Program-made: the position numbers and the translations under genes
Notes under the pieces: generated by a model
Seen by the model: only the letters and a program-made list of their open reading frames with translations
What the model was told of the DNA's origin: nothing
Databases searched by the model: none
From: Aphelocoma coerulescens
Taxonomy: Eukaryota; Chordata; Aves; Passeriformes; Corvidae
Reading direction: 5' to 3'
Assembly: GCF_041296385.1 (NCBI RefSeq)
Contig: NC_091017.1
Span: 46,870,214 to 46,934,213 of the forward strand
DNA length: 64,000 nucleotides
Part shown: positions 1-14,600 of the stretch, piece after piece
How the letters are laid out: each line of letters opens with the position of its first letter
How positions within the stretch are numbered: position 1 is the stretch's first letter

Positions 1-1536
1 CTTTTTTTCTACTGTGGCAACTGCAGACAGGAGCAAATCTGAACCAACAGGTAAGAACACATACATTTTATTCCTTCCACTTCTAATCTGGCATGTCAGT
101 AAATCCATTTAATATTATTTACATACTTTTTATCTAAAAGAGGTTTTTCTTATACTCAGTTGTATTGCATGTGGTATCTGGATTTGCTTATTCTAGAGTA
201 ACTTCTTGCATGAACCAGAAATCCTGTCTATATTGCATTAGCAATTTGCAATGTATAATTCAATTTTCACAATTAAAATGCTGCATGCAGCTGTCCAAAC
301 AACTTAATTCTTTTACACAACTGAGTATTTTTCTTCCAAAATTCTGTCCCTACTTCCAGTAAATGTAAGGATTCTTACTCTAGTTACTTAGTTTAATTCC
401 TCATACATCTGAGCTGGTAGCAAGCTATTGGTCACAGCAATCCCTGAATGGTGCTCAGAGATGCTGTTCCATGTAGAGAGTATTCTGTGTAAGTTATCTT
501 TTAAAAGGTAAAGGTTAAACAATGAGTACTGCAGGGGACAACACTTCTACTTTGTGGTGATGAATACACTAGATATTTAATGGCAGTTACCAAGTACATG
601 TTACTAGCTATATTCCTTTAATCTTTCTCTCAGCTCACAACAGACTGGTATACATAAACAGTCATTTTGGAGACAAGACAGCTTTATCCTCTTCCTCTTC
701 TTTCAAATGATTGTTAAATTGTGTTTTTAGGATTGCCTTGGAGAAGCCCCGATACATAAAGCAGCAAAAGTTGGGAGTTTGGAATGTCTTGCTCTCCTTG
801 TTGCTGGTGATGCTAAAATTGAGTAAGTTGAGCTAGATTTAGTAACTTCAGTAAGAGTGTCAAAGGACGTGCTTTTTACGCAGTACATTTAACTTGCTCA
901 GAACACGTGTGCCAAGGCTGCACACAGAGCATGACTATAGCCCTAGAGTATTAACAACTGACATAAACTCCAAAGGAGCACAGACCACATGCTCACATGC
1001 TATTGTTTAGCTATATACCTCTGTAACAACTGCTGAGAGAATATTCCTGATCATAATCTCACCTTCTTGCCTTTCTGATATGCTAAGCCAGTAAAAGTCT
1101 GATGACAAATTTATTTTAAAATAATTATTCCTTTTTGTATTTAATACCAGCCCCCTCTACGAGCCCTATGCTATCCTTGACAAACCTTCTTGGTATGGAT
1201 TCCCTGTACTTACTTTTATTCATCTGCCTAAATTAACACTTAATCAGTGCTTGCTCATTATTCCAGTGTAATTGGTTATTGTTAATTCTGTATTTCAGCT
1301 TGTGCAACAATAGTGGACAGACAGCAGCAGACCTTGCACTGGATTATGGCTTTCTGGAATGTGCCAAGTTCCTCAGGACAATTCAGTACACTCAGGCAAT
1401 GAAACTGAGAGGACAGTCTGGACACTCGCTAAGTGACAAACATGGTTTGCAGAGAGAAGATCCAACTGCACAGAAACAAGAAAGTGAAACCAGCAGATCC
1501 ATAAACAGGAAGAGGAGAAGATCAGATGGTGTGTAA
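1..1536 (+). CDS. ANKRD37: ANKRD37, ankyrin repeat domain protein 37 (3' part, 5' end outside window)
   Basis: Three exons are visible: 1-50 (reading frame from base 2, donor gtaag at 51), 731-822 (acceptor tttttag, donor gtaag at 823) and 1299-1536 (acceptor tatttcag, stop TAA at 1534-1536). Spliced together they encode ankyrin-repeat sequence with the ANKRD37 signatures LLWQLQTGANLNQQ, LGEAPIHKAAKVGSLECL and NNSGQTAADLALDYGF, followed by a basic tail (NRKRRRS) that fits the nuclear localisation signal at the C-terminus of this family. The first exon or exons lie before base 1. The human protein is about 158 residues and roughly 125 are present here. From the literature, ANKRD37 is a hypoxia (HIF-1) responsive small ankyrin protein that can enter the nucleus and is a FEM1B partner; none of that is visible here. 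The gene faces UFSP2 tail-to-tail about 1 kb away. The human C-terminus differs, so a splice at the GTGTGT after codon GAT (about 1527) into a further exon cannot be excluded. Confidence 0.93.
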
Positions 1537-2110
1537 TAGTGTTGGTTTAATACAATTCAGAATATTCTAAAACATGTTTTTAGCATCTAAGTAAAACAAA
1601 TGTGTGTTAGACACAGAGCAGTCAGATTTAAAAGCCTGCCAGTAAGGATGAAGTTGCATTGGTATTTAAGGTTAGGGTCTTCTTGGAAAAGGACAGTACA
1701 CGTGGGATGCCACTTAAGAGGCTACTTTAACTCAGAAGAAATAAAAATCATAGGTTTTCTTACTGATGTACTGATGAAGTAGCTACAGACTTGTTTTGTT
1801 TGTTTCTATGACAGATCTTGTCTCCTAGCTGCCAGAAGAAACTGCTGTAATCCCAACATGAAATAAGGGGAATCTAAAGTCTGAAGAACCATGACTGGAT
1901 GATACACTGAGCAGTCAGATGTGTGTGCTGGGACACTGTCTCCTTCTGAGAAGGAGGAAAGCTTGTTTATTGTTACTTCTTACAGAAGAATGCTGTGAGG
2001 TTTTTTCCCCCCCTAGAATACTTGTATTCATACAGCTATAAATAAATGAGCATGTAAAAATTCTCTTGCATTTTTTTCTGTGTAAATATGAGAGCAAAAT
2101 CAATAAAACT
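1537..2110 (+). other. ANKRD37: ANKRD37 3'UTR with candidate poly(A) signals
   Basis: Non-coding sequence after the ANKRD37 stop. AATAAA hexamers occur at 2041-2046 and 2102-2107, so the transcript probably ends at about 2.06-2.13 kb. The ORFs here (around 1600-1782 and 1915-2441) have no recognisable protein similarity and are treated as chance. Confidence 0.55.
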
Positions 2111-2592
2111 CAGTACATATAGCCATTCTTCTCCCAGTCCTAAAATGCATCATCAAGAGTACCAGCAGCAAACAAGGCCTTTGAACAGATTCATAATGGA
2201 CAAGACAGCTGGCTACGTGGAATTTGAAAGGCAGAGGACAGTTCATCCTTTTGTCATGAAAGAATTCCATAAAACGAAAGGATTTGGCACTGAGTCTACA
2301 AACATTTTAGCAGAAGAAAAAATTCTATATAAACACAAAGTTGTCCTATGGAAAAGTATAGAGTATTCGTTGCCTAATAAATACATTTGTAAGGAATACA
2401 GTTCAAAGCAGGTAACTCTTATTTCTAGAGGTTTCATTTAAAAAAAATAGTTTCTTAATTTAAGTTATTCAAGCAACATTTCTATTTCAACTGGGTTTTG
2501 ATTGACTTAAAGCATTATTTTGATAAATGACACCACAGTTTTATCTAGATCAGCTATTATTCTGTCTCAGCACGTTCAGTGTAAGAGTGAAT
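2111..2592. other. Convergent 3' interval between ANKRD37 and UFSP2
   Basis: About 480 bases between the ANKRD37 poly(A) candidates and the UFSP2 stop. It should contain the UFSP2 3'UTR on the minus strand. I see no canonical AATAAA for UFSP2 here; a weak variant (TTTATC on +, GATAAA on -) lies near 2541. Nothing else is recognised. Confidence 0.4.
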
Positions 2593-2679
2593 TCAAATAG
2601 CTTTTGGTCGTTGAGGTAGGCACAGATTATAATAGGCGTCCTTGTTCCAAAAGTCCGGGCCCTTCCATCCACACCAGCC
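2593..2679 (-). CDS. UFSP2: UFSP2 last coding exon
   Basis: Encodes [18 protein letters not shown] and ends [10 protein letters not shown] with stop TGA at 2593-2595. The acceptor is TTGGACAG. This is the conserved end of the protease fold. Confidence 0.95.
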   Translation of the reverse strand, partial: GWCGWKGPDFWNKDAYYNLCLPQRPKAI

Positions 2680-5600
2680 CTGTCCAAGGAAAAGCAAGAT
2701 AGCTTTTAAATCTACTACTATTGCATCTATTCTTATTTTACTAATCATACTAATCTAAGTTGTATGAATTATTTTCAAATGTCTACAGAATGCAATGACA
2801 ATTTTCAGAAGGTTCTCTACATGCCTGGAAACACATTAATGGAAAACACATTACAGGGACACTCTTTCCCCTTCCTCCTTCCCCAGCTTAGTTCTTAGAA
2901 AGTATCATCTCCTCCCTATCCCCACCTCCCCACTACCTTCTGCTGCTACGGAGAGGTTAATGTTATTCTGAAACCACCATTGTCACAGCTTCCTTTTCTC
3001 GTTCTGAATCCATGCCTTCTTTGGTAATAGTTGATATTTCAGCCCCAAACAGAGCGCCTAATACCAGAAATTGGGCTGTTTGACCTGATTCTGGAGAAAG
3101 TAAGTCTAACAAAGCTTTTAAGTTTGCAGAGTACCACACAATTATTGGAGGTGTTTTTGAAGAAAAGAGCTACACACAGTCTACCTTAGTTCCTCCCCAG
3201 ACACTTCTGATGAGGAAAGTGGATTCTGCATGTCTTTTATCCTCCTGGACCACTGGACCATTTCTAACAGCTGTTGGTCTGTTCTTTGGAAATTGTTTCT
3301 TCCTGTATTCATTTCAAGCTTTGACCATTATAGGCCAACAAAATGTTTCTTAAATAGCTTTTTTTCTTTTGTTTTTTTTTTGTTGTTTTCATTTTCGGTT
3401 GGTTTTGGTTTTTCGGGTTTTTTTTTGTTAGGCCTACACAAGGTTATCAAAGATTCTAAATAGAAGTTATTATTTGCAACTTAATATGAGAAACAGAAAA
3501 GACATTCATTGCCCAGCACTGACAGGATGATTTAGCTGCTTTCAGAGTTTACATTTCTGACACTATGTTTACTGGTTTGTAATGTGCTGCATCATCCCTT
3601 TTGGTGGCTTTAAATGTGGAAATGCATTACATACCCTTGAGCCCTTTAGAGTTTCTCCACATTTTCAAAACAGTTCAGTACCTACCCTCTGAACACAGTT
3701 CAAGGTCTGATCTGAGAATGGTTAATGTTGGATTTTTAAAATAATTTTTAAAATTTAAAATAAATTATCTTCTCTGCTTCTTCTGCCTGAACAGAATTTT
3801 CTGTTTTATTCAAAATACAAAAGACATTTATCATATATACTCCTGGGTAAAAGGGGAGATGGGTGAATTCAGATAAAATAAAGAACATTGTTTTATAGTA
3901 TAGTAAGTTGATGTACTTGCTGATCTGATACATCTCCTCCAAAGACACTAAGTTTCAGAAACTGACAATACTTAGCATATCGTAGTACGCAGGTTAACTG
4001 GGGTCAGCACTGCTTCCATAAGGAATGGAGAAGCCATAGACTGGCCAATTTGTATTTGGCTGGACATTATCTAATGCTAAAATACATGTATATACATAAA
4101 TGTGTGTGTATATATGTGCATCAAGCCTCACCTTTTCCAAAATAACATGCAGATCTTCTCCGCCAGTGTAATGTGGGTCTAGAATCAAGTATTTTATGTG
4201 CCCTGTAATCTCATTCCAAGCCACTCCTAATATCGTGTGAGCCAAAACACCTCCACCTAAAATAGGAGAAACACAGATTGCTAAGTTTTTTTTCACTGAG
4301 ATTGACTTAATGTACAAGGGTTAAATAAAAGTACATCAAAACCTTCTATTAACATATTAACTTGGTTATCAAGATAATTCTGAAAGTGTCTGACGTAAGA
4401 TTCTTCACATTATTAAACAACATATCTTTACTACATCTAAGAAAGATTAGTTGTAGTAACTAAAAGAAGTAGAGAATTTATTTTCCAAATTTCTTCCAAG
4501 CAAGGCAGGTTAAATCCTCAACACTTCCACCAGATGAAGTCAAGAATATTTCAAACATCTCTTTTGCACTTTTTCTGTAAAGAAACCTAACTGTAGAAAA
4601 GAAACGTGTAAAATTTCCTGGTGGTAGAAAGACTAAAATTAGAACAGAAATCAGAATTTCTGGGTAAGGTTTATCTGCTGTTTTCTACAAAATTACATCA
4701 ATGAATATCAGGGGCAGAAGAGTAAATTCTGATTTCCAGCGTGCAAACAGGAAAAGGGGATATTTTGATGAGATGGGCACAGGTCAACTCTTGCATGTTT
4801 CTTTCAGACAACATGCAATACTTTATGTCCCTGCAATATTGTAGTAATAGCTCCACACAGCAGGTAGGGATTACAAAATCCCTGGAAGAATACAAGCAAA
4901 ACCAATCCCCAAAACGCACCCTCAAAAAGCCAATCTCCAACCCTCCAACAACAACAAAATTAAAGCAACCTACAAGAGAGCATTACAGGGATGGATAAGT
5001 TATAGACTAAAAGATTTTTCAATATAGGATTCTATATTCTTGAAATTCAGACAAAAAGACTGCTGAAAGGCCAAGAATATTTAATTGACTCATAGAATGG
5101 TTTGGGTTGTAAGGGACCTTAAGCATCACCCACTTCCAACCCCCCTGCCATGGGCAGGTCACCTCCCACTAGACCAGGTTGCTCAAAGCTCCATTCAACC
5201 TGGCCTTGAGCCTTGGGCCACTCCCGTGGCCTTGGGGCACCCAGAGCTTCCCTGGGCAGCCTGTTCTGGTGTCTCACCACCCTCACAGGGAGACATTTCT
5301 TCCTAATATCTGATCTAAACCATCACCATACCAAAGTCTGGACTTCTGGCACCTATATTTTGAGAAACTTACTCTGTATTATGTAATGCCAAATACAGAT
5401 TGCAAAAATTGCTAAAATTAATGTTATTAAAGTTGAAATTAATAATATCAGTATTACTAATTTCTTAAAACACAGCATGGAAATAGTTCAGTTAATGTCA
5501 CAGTATTCTTACAAATGGAGCTTCTTCTCTTACTAATATTTCAGATTATTAAAACTGGTCTTAAATCAAATTTGGATAATACCCTTCTCTTCCAAGCCAG

Positions 5601-8600
5601 ATAAACAGTACTCTTCTCTGAGGGGAAGTTCTGGGGAACTCTATGAACTTCTGCTCCTGCAGAGAATGTTCTGACTTAATAGCAATTTATGAAAACACCA
5701 TTTAGACTGACTTTTGTTACCATGTTTAATACTGAGTTTGAAAGAAATACTGAATAAAAAGATACCAGCCAAACTAAATTGTATAATTTTCAAGGCTACC
5801 TTGGGAATACTGTAATTTTTAGTTCATCTACAGTTTTGATTAACTCTTGAACAATAAATTAAATGGGTTCTAATTTAAATGAAATTCAGCACAGGGAGGC
5901 CATGCACTTTCATTAGTATTCTTCAACTCTCAAGCACTTACCAATCATAATTGGAGTTCCCTCAGTCTTGAAATGATTAGCAAGCTCTCTTCCCTGCAGT
6001 GCTAGTTCAGAACCCTGGCTAGGTAAGAAGAACGATAATAGATTTGTCATTCTCACTAGGCTTACTTCTCTAATTATCCATTAGACTTGTTCACTGCATA
6101 GACAGCTGATTAGAAAGTCACTTGGATTATTCCTTCGTAAACTTCCTGAGACAATCTGAAAAACGTTTTCTAACACAAGGTCTAGTAGCTAGGTAAGGAA
6201 ATTAATACAGACATTTTTACTATTTTGTCTTTATATTTCTTTATATAGTGGCTAATCTTTTTAAAACCCAATGCAAGTCTGTGTGCCCACTTCCCAAGCA
6301 GAGAGAATGGATTAAATGCAGACAGAATACAAAACTGGAACTCTGGGAAATGGTGTATTTATGATAATGGTTCCAGTACCGGTGTTGCTAGTGCAGCTGT
6401 GATGTTTTATTTCCATAAAGAATTAGAGATGTTAGCTGGAAATAAGCCCAAGGCAAAAATGCCATCCACTGCCAGTGACCAGCTAAAAAAGCTGCATGAT
6501 TGTTTCTTCTTCCCAGCATGGTACTGATGTCGGTTTTTCATAACACTGAAAAAAACTGGTGCTCCCTTGTAGCAGCACTATGAACAATTCTACCCAGTTC
6601 ATATGCAGGAATGAAAATCTTCCTACTGGCAGGGCCTGCCCCAGCTGCTATAAATAATAGGTGGATGATCTGCAAGTACAAGCTCTGGAACAAAAAAATT
6701 ATTAAAATATTGAAGACCTGAACTATTTTCATAACACTAAGGATCCCCATCACCATGCTCTTTTAGAGTATCTACACTGTGATTTTACTCTAAATAAACT
6801 TAACACATGAGAAGTATTTTGACTTGTATTTTCATACACACTGTTAGTATATGCTCTTAATTTCAAGATTGTATTTATCACATGTTCGAGGATTTGTTAG
6901 TCTGCTTAGTACTGGCTTAGTGGTGCCTAAATGATAAAAATATGGTGATTTTTCTTTTCATAAATGCTAAAGATTATTCTTTTTGCCCCAAATATCTTCA
7001 TAAGGTCCTTCATTGTGTATGAGAGCATCAGATTGTCAGAATGGAAACAAATTCCTTGCTTTATTTGCCACACAAACACAAAAAGGAGAACATTGTTTTC
7101 CAGACTTCTCAACAATTTGCCTCAATCCTAAACTCACAAGCTAGGTCTGTGGCTGCAGCAATAATTTCTTTGTCAGTGTGCATTCAGTTCTCTGTGGCCA
7201 TCAGACTGTGTGCCTGCATCAAAAATTATGTTTGTGGTTCAAAGGAAATAGCTGAATTCCAGATCAGTTTGCATATCATTAAGCAATTTATAGATTGAGC
7301 ACACCCAATGGGAGCCACATTTCTTGTGGAAGCATTAGACCATTGCTTTATAAAACTGGGCAATTTGCATATTATTAAGCAATTTATAGCAACTGGAAAC
7401 TGGAACTCCAAGCTCCCAAGAAATTTAACACCACCTTCATCTGTAAGCACTTAGCACAACTAAAGGTGGAATACAGACTTTATAAGCAAGGAATTCTTAA
7501 AAGACTTCTTATCTTTTTAATTATCCCTCTTCTCCCATGTACTGTAATCATGATTTGCATTTTAAGGCATTCAGTCTTTTTAGCAATTACCAAGCTACTA
7601 AACAGGTAGTGATTCTTACCTGACAAATAATATTTTGGATGTTATTCCAAAAAGCTGATTCAAAACAAGCTGTACCTCAATCGAACCAATCCATTGCCGT
7701 GACCCAACAAATGCTGCAGGCTTGTCTCCAGCATCAACCAGTGCCTTTGCAACATCATAATGAGGAAGAAACCCAAGTATCAACAACATATAGTAGGGAA
7801 TTCCACCACTTTTTGTGAATGAAGTTGGTTTATATATATAGACATGTGTTTTGAACCTAGATGGTCAAAAGCAGACCAATGAATGTTGAATTCATTCACT
7901 GTGGTTCTGTTTTGGAAATGCCCCTTTGAGCAGTAATGCAGAACTGTGTCCATGAGCAGACACTACAACCCCAGGTCCACAGGCAGACTTCAGGCTGGAA
8001 GGGTGACCACTGAACTGTTTAATAATGGAGAGTGGCATTTGTACACTGCAGAAGCCACTTCACAGAGTGATAAGCTTGGATTTCTATTCAAAGCACTCAG
8101 GAAAGGATCCATAAAATAGTGCTCGGAGGAAGAGGCCACTGATACATGTCAAAGGCTATGGTTTATTTTAAACTCTTTTTCATTCTGAGACTTATATGTT
8201 ACATGCAGCACTTGAGAGGGGCCTTTTCTGCTCAGGACACAAAGCCCATAAGGTCTCCTGTAGGCTACTGCCCTCTTTTAGATGCCTAAAAGTACTACAG
8301 GAGTGCACAGACTTCAATAGCATTCGGGTGTGGATTGAGAAATGTTCAGGTAATGCAGTTTTACCTTTAGTGTTCACATCCCTGCTATGTATGATAAAAT
8401 TTTTTTTAATGGAATGAATTAAGTTTTACTGAAAATGTTCAGTAAATAAATGTAACACAAAGAATTACATTTAGAAGACTGAAGGTAACTGCAGTATTCC
8501 TTGATAGGCATACCCAAGTATGGGTATTAGCTACAAGCCTACAGTTTTACTTCAGTGCTGTTAACAGAAATGAACATATTCAAGTATGCATTTGAATTCA

Positions 8601-11600
8601 AAACAGAAAAAGAAGTGAAAGAGAGTTCAAAAATCAGAAAAAGTGCACTACTGTCAATGGCAAAGCTGCAAAAGGTGTCAGTAAACTCATGTGTAGCATC
8701 TGGGAACTAATCCAGCTGTCACTTAATATGACAGCCAGTTTTAAAACTGATTTTAGCATGACACATTGGGTTCTTTGTTCTCTTTTCACTTGACAAAAAC
8801 ACTGAAAATGTCGTATCACAGCTTCTAATAGAATATTACTCCAAGGAAACATTTAAAAGACTATTTTAAGGTATCTTACTTGTACAAATAATGTCACCCA
8901 ACACAGATAAACAATTCAGAACCACCAGTTCAATTTAAGGGACAAAAAAGTCCCACAAATCCAAATTCTAAAATGTATGAATTTGACATTTAAAAAATAA
9001 CCTACACAAACCTTTCTAGACAAATATGCATAAAATAATCTTAAATATTCTGTACCTGTTGAATTTCCTTGTGTGTGGGTATAGGTCTATCCATGTAGCC
9101 TTGGTGCTTGAACCAAGAACAGATTGTCTGAAGAGACCGATAGGCACAGCCCCAGCCACTGTCATCGATGCGATCCTGCATATAGTGGTGGTAACTGTAC
9201 ACACCTTGTACTAAATAAATCTGCACAGCAGGAGAGAACACAGAAGCATCTGATCACACTTGCATCAGTTTTCAGAGAAGTCATATAACCTGTCACTTGC
9301 ACTGTGAAGTTTTCAGTTGGGGACTGCAAATCTTGGGAAGATTTGAAGGGTCATTATTCATACATGATTACTCTGCCTGTTTTTGTCTCCTAAACTTCTC
9401 TGTTCACAGTTTTAGTTTCTTGTCCTGGTTCTGAGAAACTTTTTAGAATATATGCTAAAAATGTGTACATTATTTTCCCAAGAAAATCCAATTTCTTTGG
9501 GACAAATACAGCAAATTAAAGCAATGCCATTTTGTGCAGAGGAGCCCTTTTGCTTAAAAGGTGAAGCCAATTATTTCACTTTCTCATCTACACATCATTG
9601 ACTATCTAAATTACTTATTTCAATAAAAAAAATTCTCAGTTAAAATAAAAAGGTACTTTCTGCAAAATGTTTCAATTTAAACTTACCATACCAGACTCCA
9701 TGCCAGGTGAACTAAGATGTAAATGTGGATTTCTGAGATATCCATCTTTATATGGTTCATCTGGAAAATGATAAGCATTTGCTCTCTTGAAATATGGTCT
9801 GTCACAAGGCAGATTGTATAACCCATGCAATTCCTACATGCAAGTCCAAATAAAAATAAGAAACACAATTCAAATGCTGGATTAAAAGAAAGATCACATT
9901 GTAAGTAGCAATAAAGACATGATTTTAACAGCATAGCTTAGCAAATTATTAAAATATGCTTAATTAAACATTCAGCAGGTATGTTTACTACTAGACCTCA
10001 ACTCTCCAAGGAAGCTCATGCAGGCTTACCTCCCATCTTAAGGGCCCTGTTACATAACACCTGCTGCTGGGGCCCCACTGAAGATACCACGAGTGACAGG
10101 TTTGTTATGAAAATATGATAAAATACACCATCATAGAAAAGGATTACAGTTTTATCTACACAGTAATGTAGATACACACATCAAATCATAATCTTAACTG
10201 ATATTGGAACATACAAATAACACGTACTGAGAAAAAGTAAAGATATTGGGCTTATAGTTCAAGCAGATTCAGTCTATTTTTAAATTTCTTAAGCTGTTTG
10301 TCACACAGCAGCCACATTTAAAGAGATATATTGTCTTATTTCACAGAGCTTAAAAGTGAAAGGAATGATGAGATCATCCAGCATAATGTGTGTAATGTGG
10401 GTAATACATTTTAGGCAGATGAACCAGCAATGAACCCAGCTACAGGAGCTGCACTGACACTTCCCATCAGTGGCTAACAGTGAACAGCAGAGAGCAGGAA
10501 ACACAAACAGTGCCACCAGTGCCTGAGGCCTCTGCAAACCCAAGGCTAGATTGGGTTTTATACGCCGCGTAATGCTTCACACAGAAGAAGAAAATGTAAA
10601 GTCCCCACAGCTTCTACACCTTTAAGCTGCAGAATATTCTTTCCCTGCTCTAAATACATGAAACTGTGTGACCTGGACTGGTATCAGCCTCAATCCGAAA
10701 AGACTGTGGCATCTCAATATTTTTCCACCTCATCCATATTCTCTTTTCTAGGTGTGCCACCCAGAAGGCAAAAATAAGCCAAAAACTAGCTAAGCCTGGT
10801 CAGCTGTGAGCTACAAAAAGCAGCCCCCTCCAAACAAACAGACAAAACCACAAGAAAAAAACCAAAACAAGCAATCCCCCCCAATACTAACCTTTTCAGG
10901 ACGTGTGTTAAAACCTGAATGTAGTAACACACCAAAAATAAACTGATGTTCTACCATAGAAGTGGAGAAATTCAAAGAATACTGTACTGGAAGTATAATT
11001 TAGACAGAATCTTTATCAACCAAATTTTATGTACTTTTAAAGTTTCTATTGTTCCCTTACAAAAATGAGATCTGGCACATTCTATAAAATAACTTCTAAT
11101 AAATCAAGTTTCCACATTCAGTATAATGCTTTGGTTATAGTAAAAATAAATTTAAAAAAATAACAGTATCCTAGTCTTTATTCTACATTGACTAAATGGA
11201 AAGCTTTACCACTGCTTCAATTATAGTAAATAAAAATAAAAAGAAAAGATCAGGTTCTGTTACGGTTTGTTGGCTTTACCTTTCTGTAACTTTCCAGCTG
11301 ATCATCTGAAATACCTGTAGGATATGAGATGGTTACAAGGTGATTTTTTCCTGGTAACATGAAATGAAATTGTTCTGGTACCACAATTGATGTTCCCTTC
11401 ACATATTTCATGATACATCTTTCCATGTCAGTTAATTGCCCATGAATTGCTTTCACTAGGAGATTTTGTACCCTGCGAAGTACAAGGGAGAATATTTTAA
11501 AAAGTAGAGCAGCGATGGTGAATCATTTTTTCTCACAGCTGTGAGTTATACAATACCTAAATGCATGTCTGACCTGATAGTGCAGATGACTGCACTACTT

Positions 11601-14600
11601 CAGTGCTTCTGCTCCCACAGGGAAAGGCAGAGCCCAACCGTGCCTTACTCAAAGCTTGTCTGCACACAGAAACGAACCCCTAGTGATTCAATCCTCCAAA
11701 ATGCAGCTGCCCTGCTCTCATATCAGAGACACAATCAGTATGAGCATTTGACAATAAATAAAAGTTATATATATGATTAATTTTTTTTTTTGCATTCTAT
11801 CCACTCCATTTAGTGTCACTCAGAGTCAAAACCTATGGAAAAAATGCAAGGAAAAAATACAGAGGCAGACTCAAATGTTTTCCATCTGTACCTACCCAGC
11901 TGCAGCCCCTAATGTAAGGCTGAGATTACAAAGACTCATCAAATACACCCCAACTCTCACTTTTATACACCTCACATACAAGAATTTCTAGAACATCTTC
12001 CTGACTTTCTCAATTCCTTGCTAAGCAATGGTTATGAGTTATCAAATCTGCCAGACATTGATAAACTGAATTTTTTATAGACAGCAAAAGGATCATGTCT
12101 CAAGATTATTAAAGTTAACAGCTGTCTACACGAGCTTTTATTATTTACACAGTTAAAAGTACATCACAAAAATGCTATATACTTTTCATTAAACTGATGA
12201 ATGATATAGTTTTACTTCATTATTTCAAGAAAATGAAGAGATGAAGCTGAAAAATTGCAAGTTCAGGATAACACTTACTTTCCCCACGGTTCTTCTGGAG
12301 AAACAGATACAACAACATCAACTGGCAATGTCATATTTATGTAGTGGTGTTCCTTCTTTTCCCTTTCAATGACTGGAGCCAAAGCAAATAATGAAGATGT
12401 CATTTCCAACATGAGGTCTACATTGATTATCTGCTGCTGCAGAGAATAAAGACACCAATAGTACATCTCCAACTACGCATGCACCAGCAAGGGAAAAGTA
12501 AGATTGCAGATATTTAGTATCAAACTCAGGAATTAAATACTTGAGTTCAAAAAAAGCTGGTAATGTTAAAGACAAACTTCTATGTGTTGATCTACCACAG
12601 GTGGATTTCTGCATTCATGTTGAGTCTTAATGACTTTAAAAGCATTCTTTTAAGTAATGTCAATGCCTATTTGTGTACAAAAAAACCTAGGAAGGGTAAC
12701 TTTTAAAACGTTTAAATAATAATTTGTCTTATATAATTTATTAGTGGCTGAGAAACATACCGTATCCTGTAACTTTTTATCCTTTTTTTTGCCAAGCTTT
12801 CGTTTGGTCTCATCATCTTGATCAAATCTGAATTATCAACAAAAAGAGAAATTTCTATAATATGAAATTAATCTCTTAACCATTCCCCCCAGTTTTTAAA
12901 TATACTCACTGTATAAATCGTCTTATCTCCTTACATGCAGACTCATCAGTCAGCTCTGGAACTGTGGTCATACCATTGTTAGGCCACACATAGACTGGAC
13001 TGTGGCAAATTCTGAATACAAGAACCTCTGAGGACAGTTTGTTTTCAAGATCACTGAAAACATATCCTAGTGCCTTTTTTGTTGATGCCTCTGAAACACA
13101 GTAAGGATATAATTAGCCTAGAAAATTCCCTCACCATTTTTTAATAGCTGCTGGGCATACATTTAATAAAATTGTTTTGACTTGGAATAAAGATGCAAGT
13201 GCTGTTATGATCAGAAAAATGACTGGGCAAACAAAAACTGAGGTAAGATTTCACTTAGCAGGTGTGTCTCAAACGTTCACATTCACACCTCCCTGAACAA
13301 AAGTGTACTGTTTCTCTTACAGGCTGTCAAATTTATAGAATAACCTACTCTGCAGTCACTTACCACATCTAATAACTCTTAACCAAGCCTACAGCTGCAA
13401 ACAAACTTCTATGTACAGACTTTTACGTATATTTAGGCTTTTGAAAAAATCCTGGAAAGATTCAATCTGAGTCACATGTTTTTGACTTCGGATCATTGTT
13501 CAGAAATACAAACCAAAAGCAGAGAAACCTTTGGAAAAGCAGGGCCTACATTCCAACTGAGGACCAAATTTTGGCCAACATAAACCTGTAAGCCACAGTC
13601 TGGTTTGCCTGAAATTTTATTACAGTTGTCTTTCAGTGCTTTTAAGTGTTTAACCCAGACCTTACAACCTGAACCAATACTGGATATGACACTATTGGAT
13701 ATGACAGAGTAACTTTGGCACATTAGCCACGTTTTTTTCCTCACTGTGAAGGTTAAAAACCATTAATTTGAATACAATAATTTAAAAAAGCCTAACAAGC
13801 TATCAAAGACTATGCTGTATCTCTCTGATGCATTAACTTAAATTTGGTCACTATTAGATAACTTTTGTACTAGAAGTCTGTAAAAACTACATTATTAGAA
13901 AAGTCAAAGGAAAATTGCTCCAAAAGAAAAACCTCACTGCCCTTCAAAGGGAACAGTATGCCATATTTACACACTAAGAGGTGTGAATACCATGCACTTG
14001 GACAATTCAAACATCAGCCTGCTTCACTGTGGTTACAAAATTCAATACACTGTACACAATGTCAAATGAATAACTCTTCTCTGAGGATGCAACTCACAAA
14101 ATGCTGCTTTGGATTAGGTCAATCTATTCAACACTTCTGCTCCACATCATGAACTCAAATAAGACCAAGTTCCTTATTAAGGTTCACTAGATGGAATTCG
14201 GAGTTTCTACTAGAGACATGTCCTTTTAAAATGCAGAACGACTGAGAGTGGAGCTAAAACCATCCCCCTTCCCCATCCTGCCCTACAACAGCTCAACAGC
14301 CACTGACAGCCCTGAGCAGGCTTTCTGAAGAGAATGTCACCTTACTGTAACAATGTGGGACCAGAGGAGCCTCTTAATGCCATATAGACTAGTCCCTTGC
14401 TATCACATGGAATTGCAGTAGACAATTCCTAAATTCAGTAGAGTGACTAGTTAGCTTGTTCCTCTCCTCTATTTCTCTAGAAAGATTAGGCCACAGTCTC
14501 AAAATTGTATTATTAATGCAGTCCTGTTATAGCCAAATTCATTGCCTTAAAGTTTTAAGTTTGCTTAAAATTTCAGGGTCACCTTTGGCTTCAAGCTGAA

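Noticed and set aside
5085..5306. 73-codon + ORF rich in Pro and Leu
   Set aside because: It is the antisense translation of a CR1 fragment.
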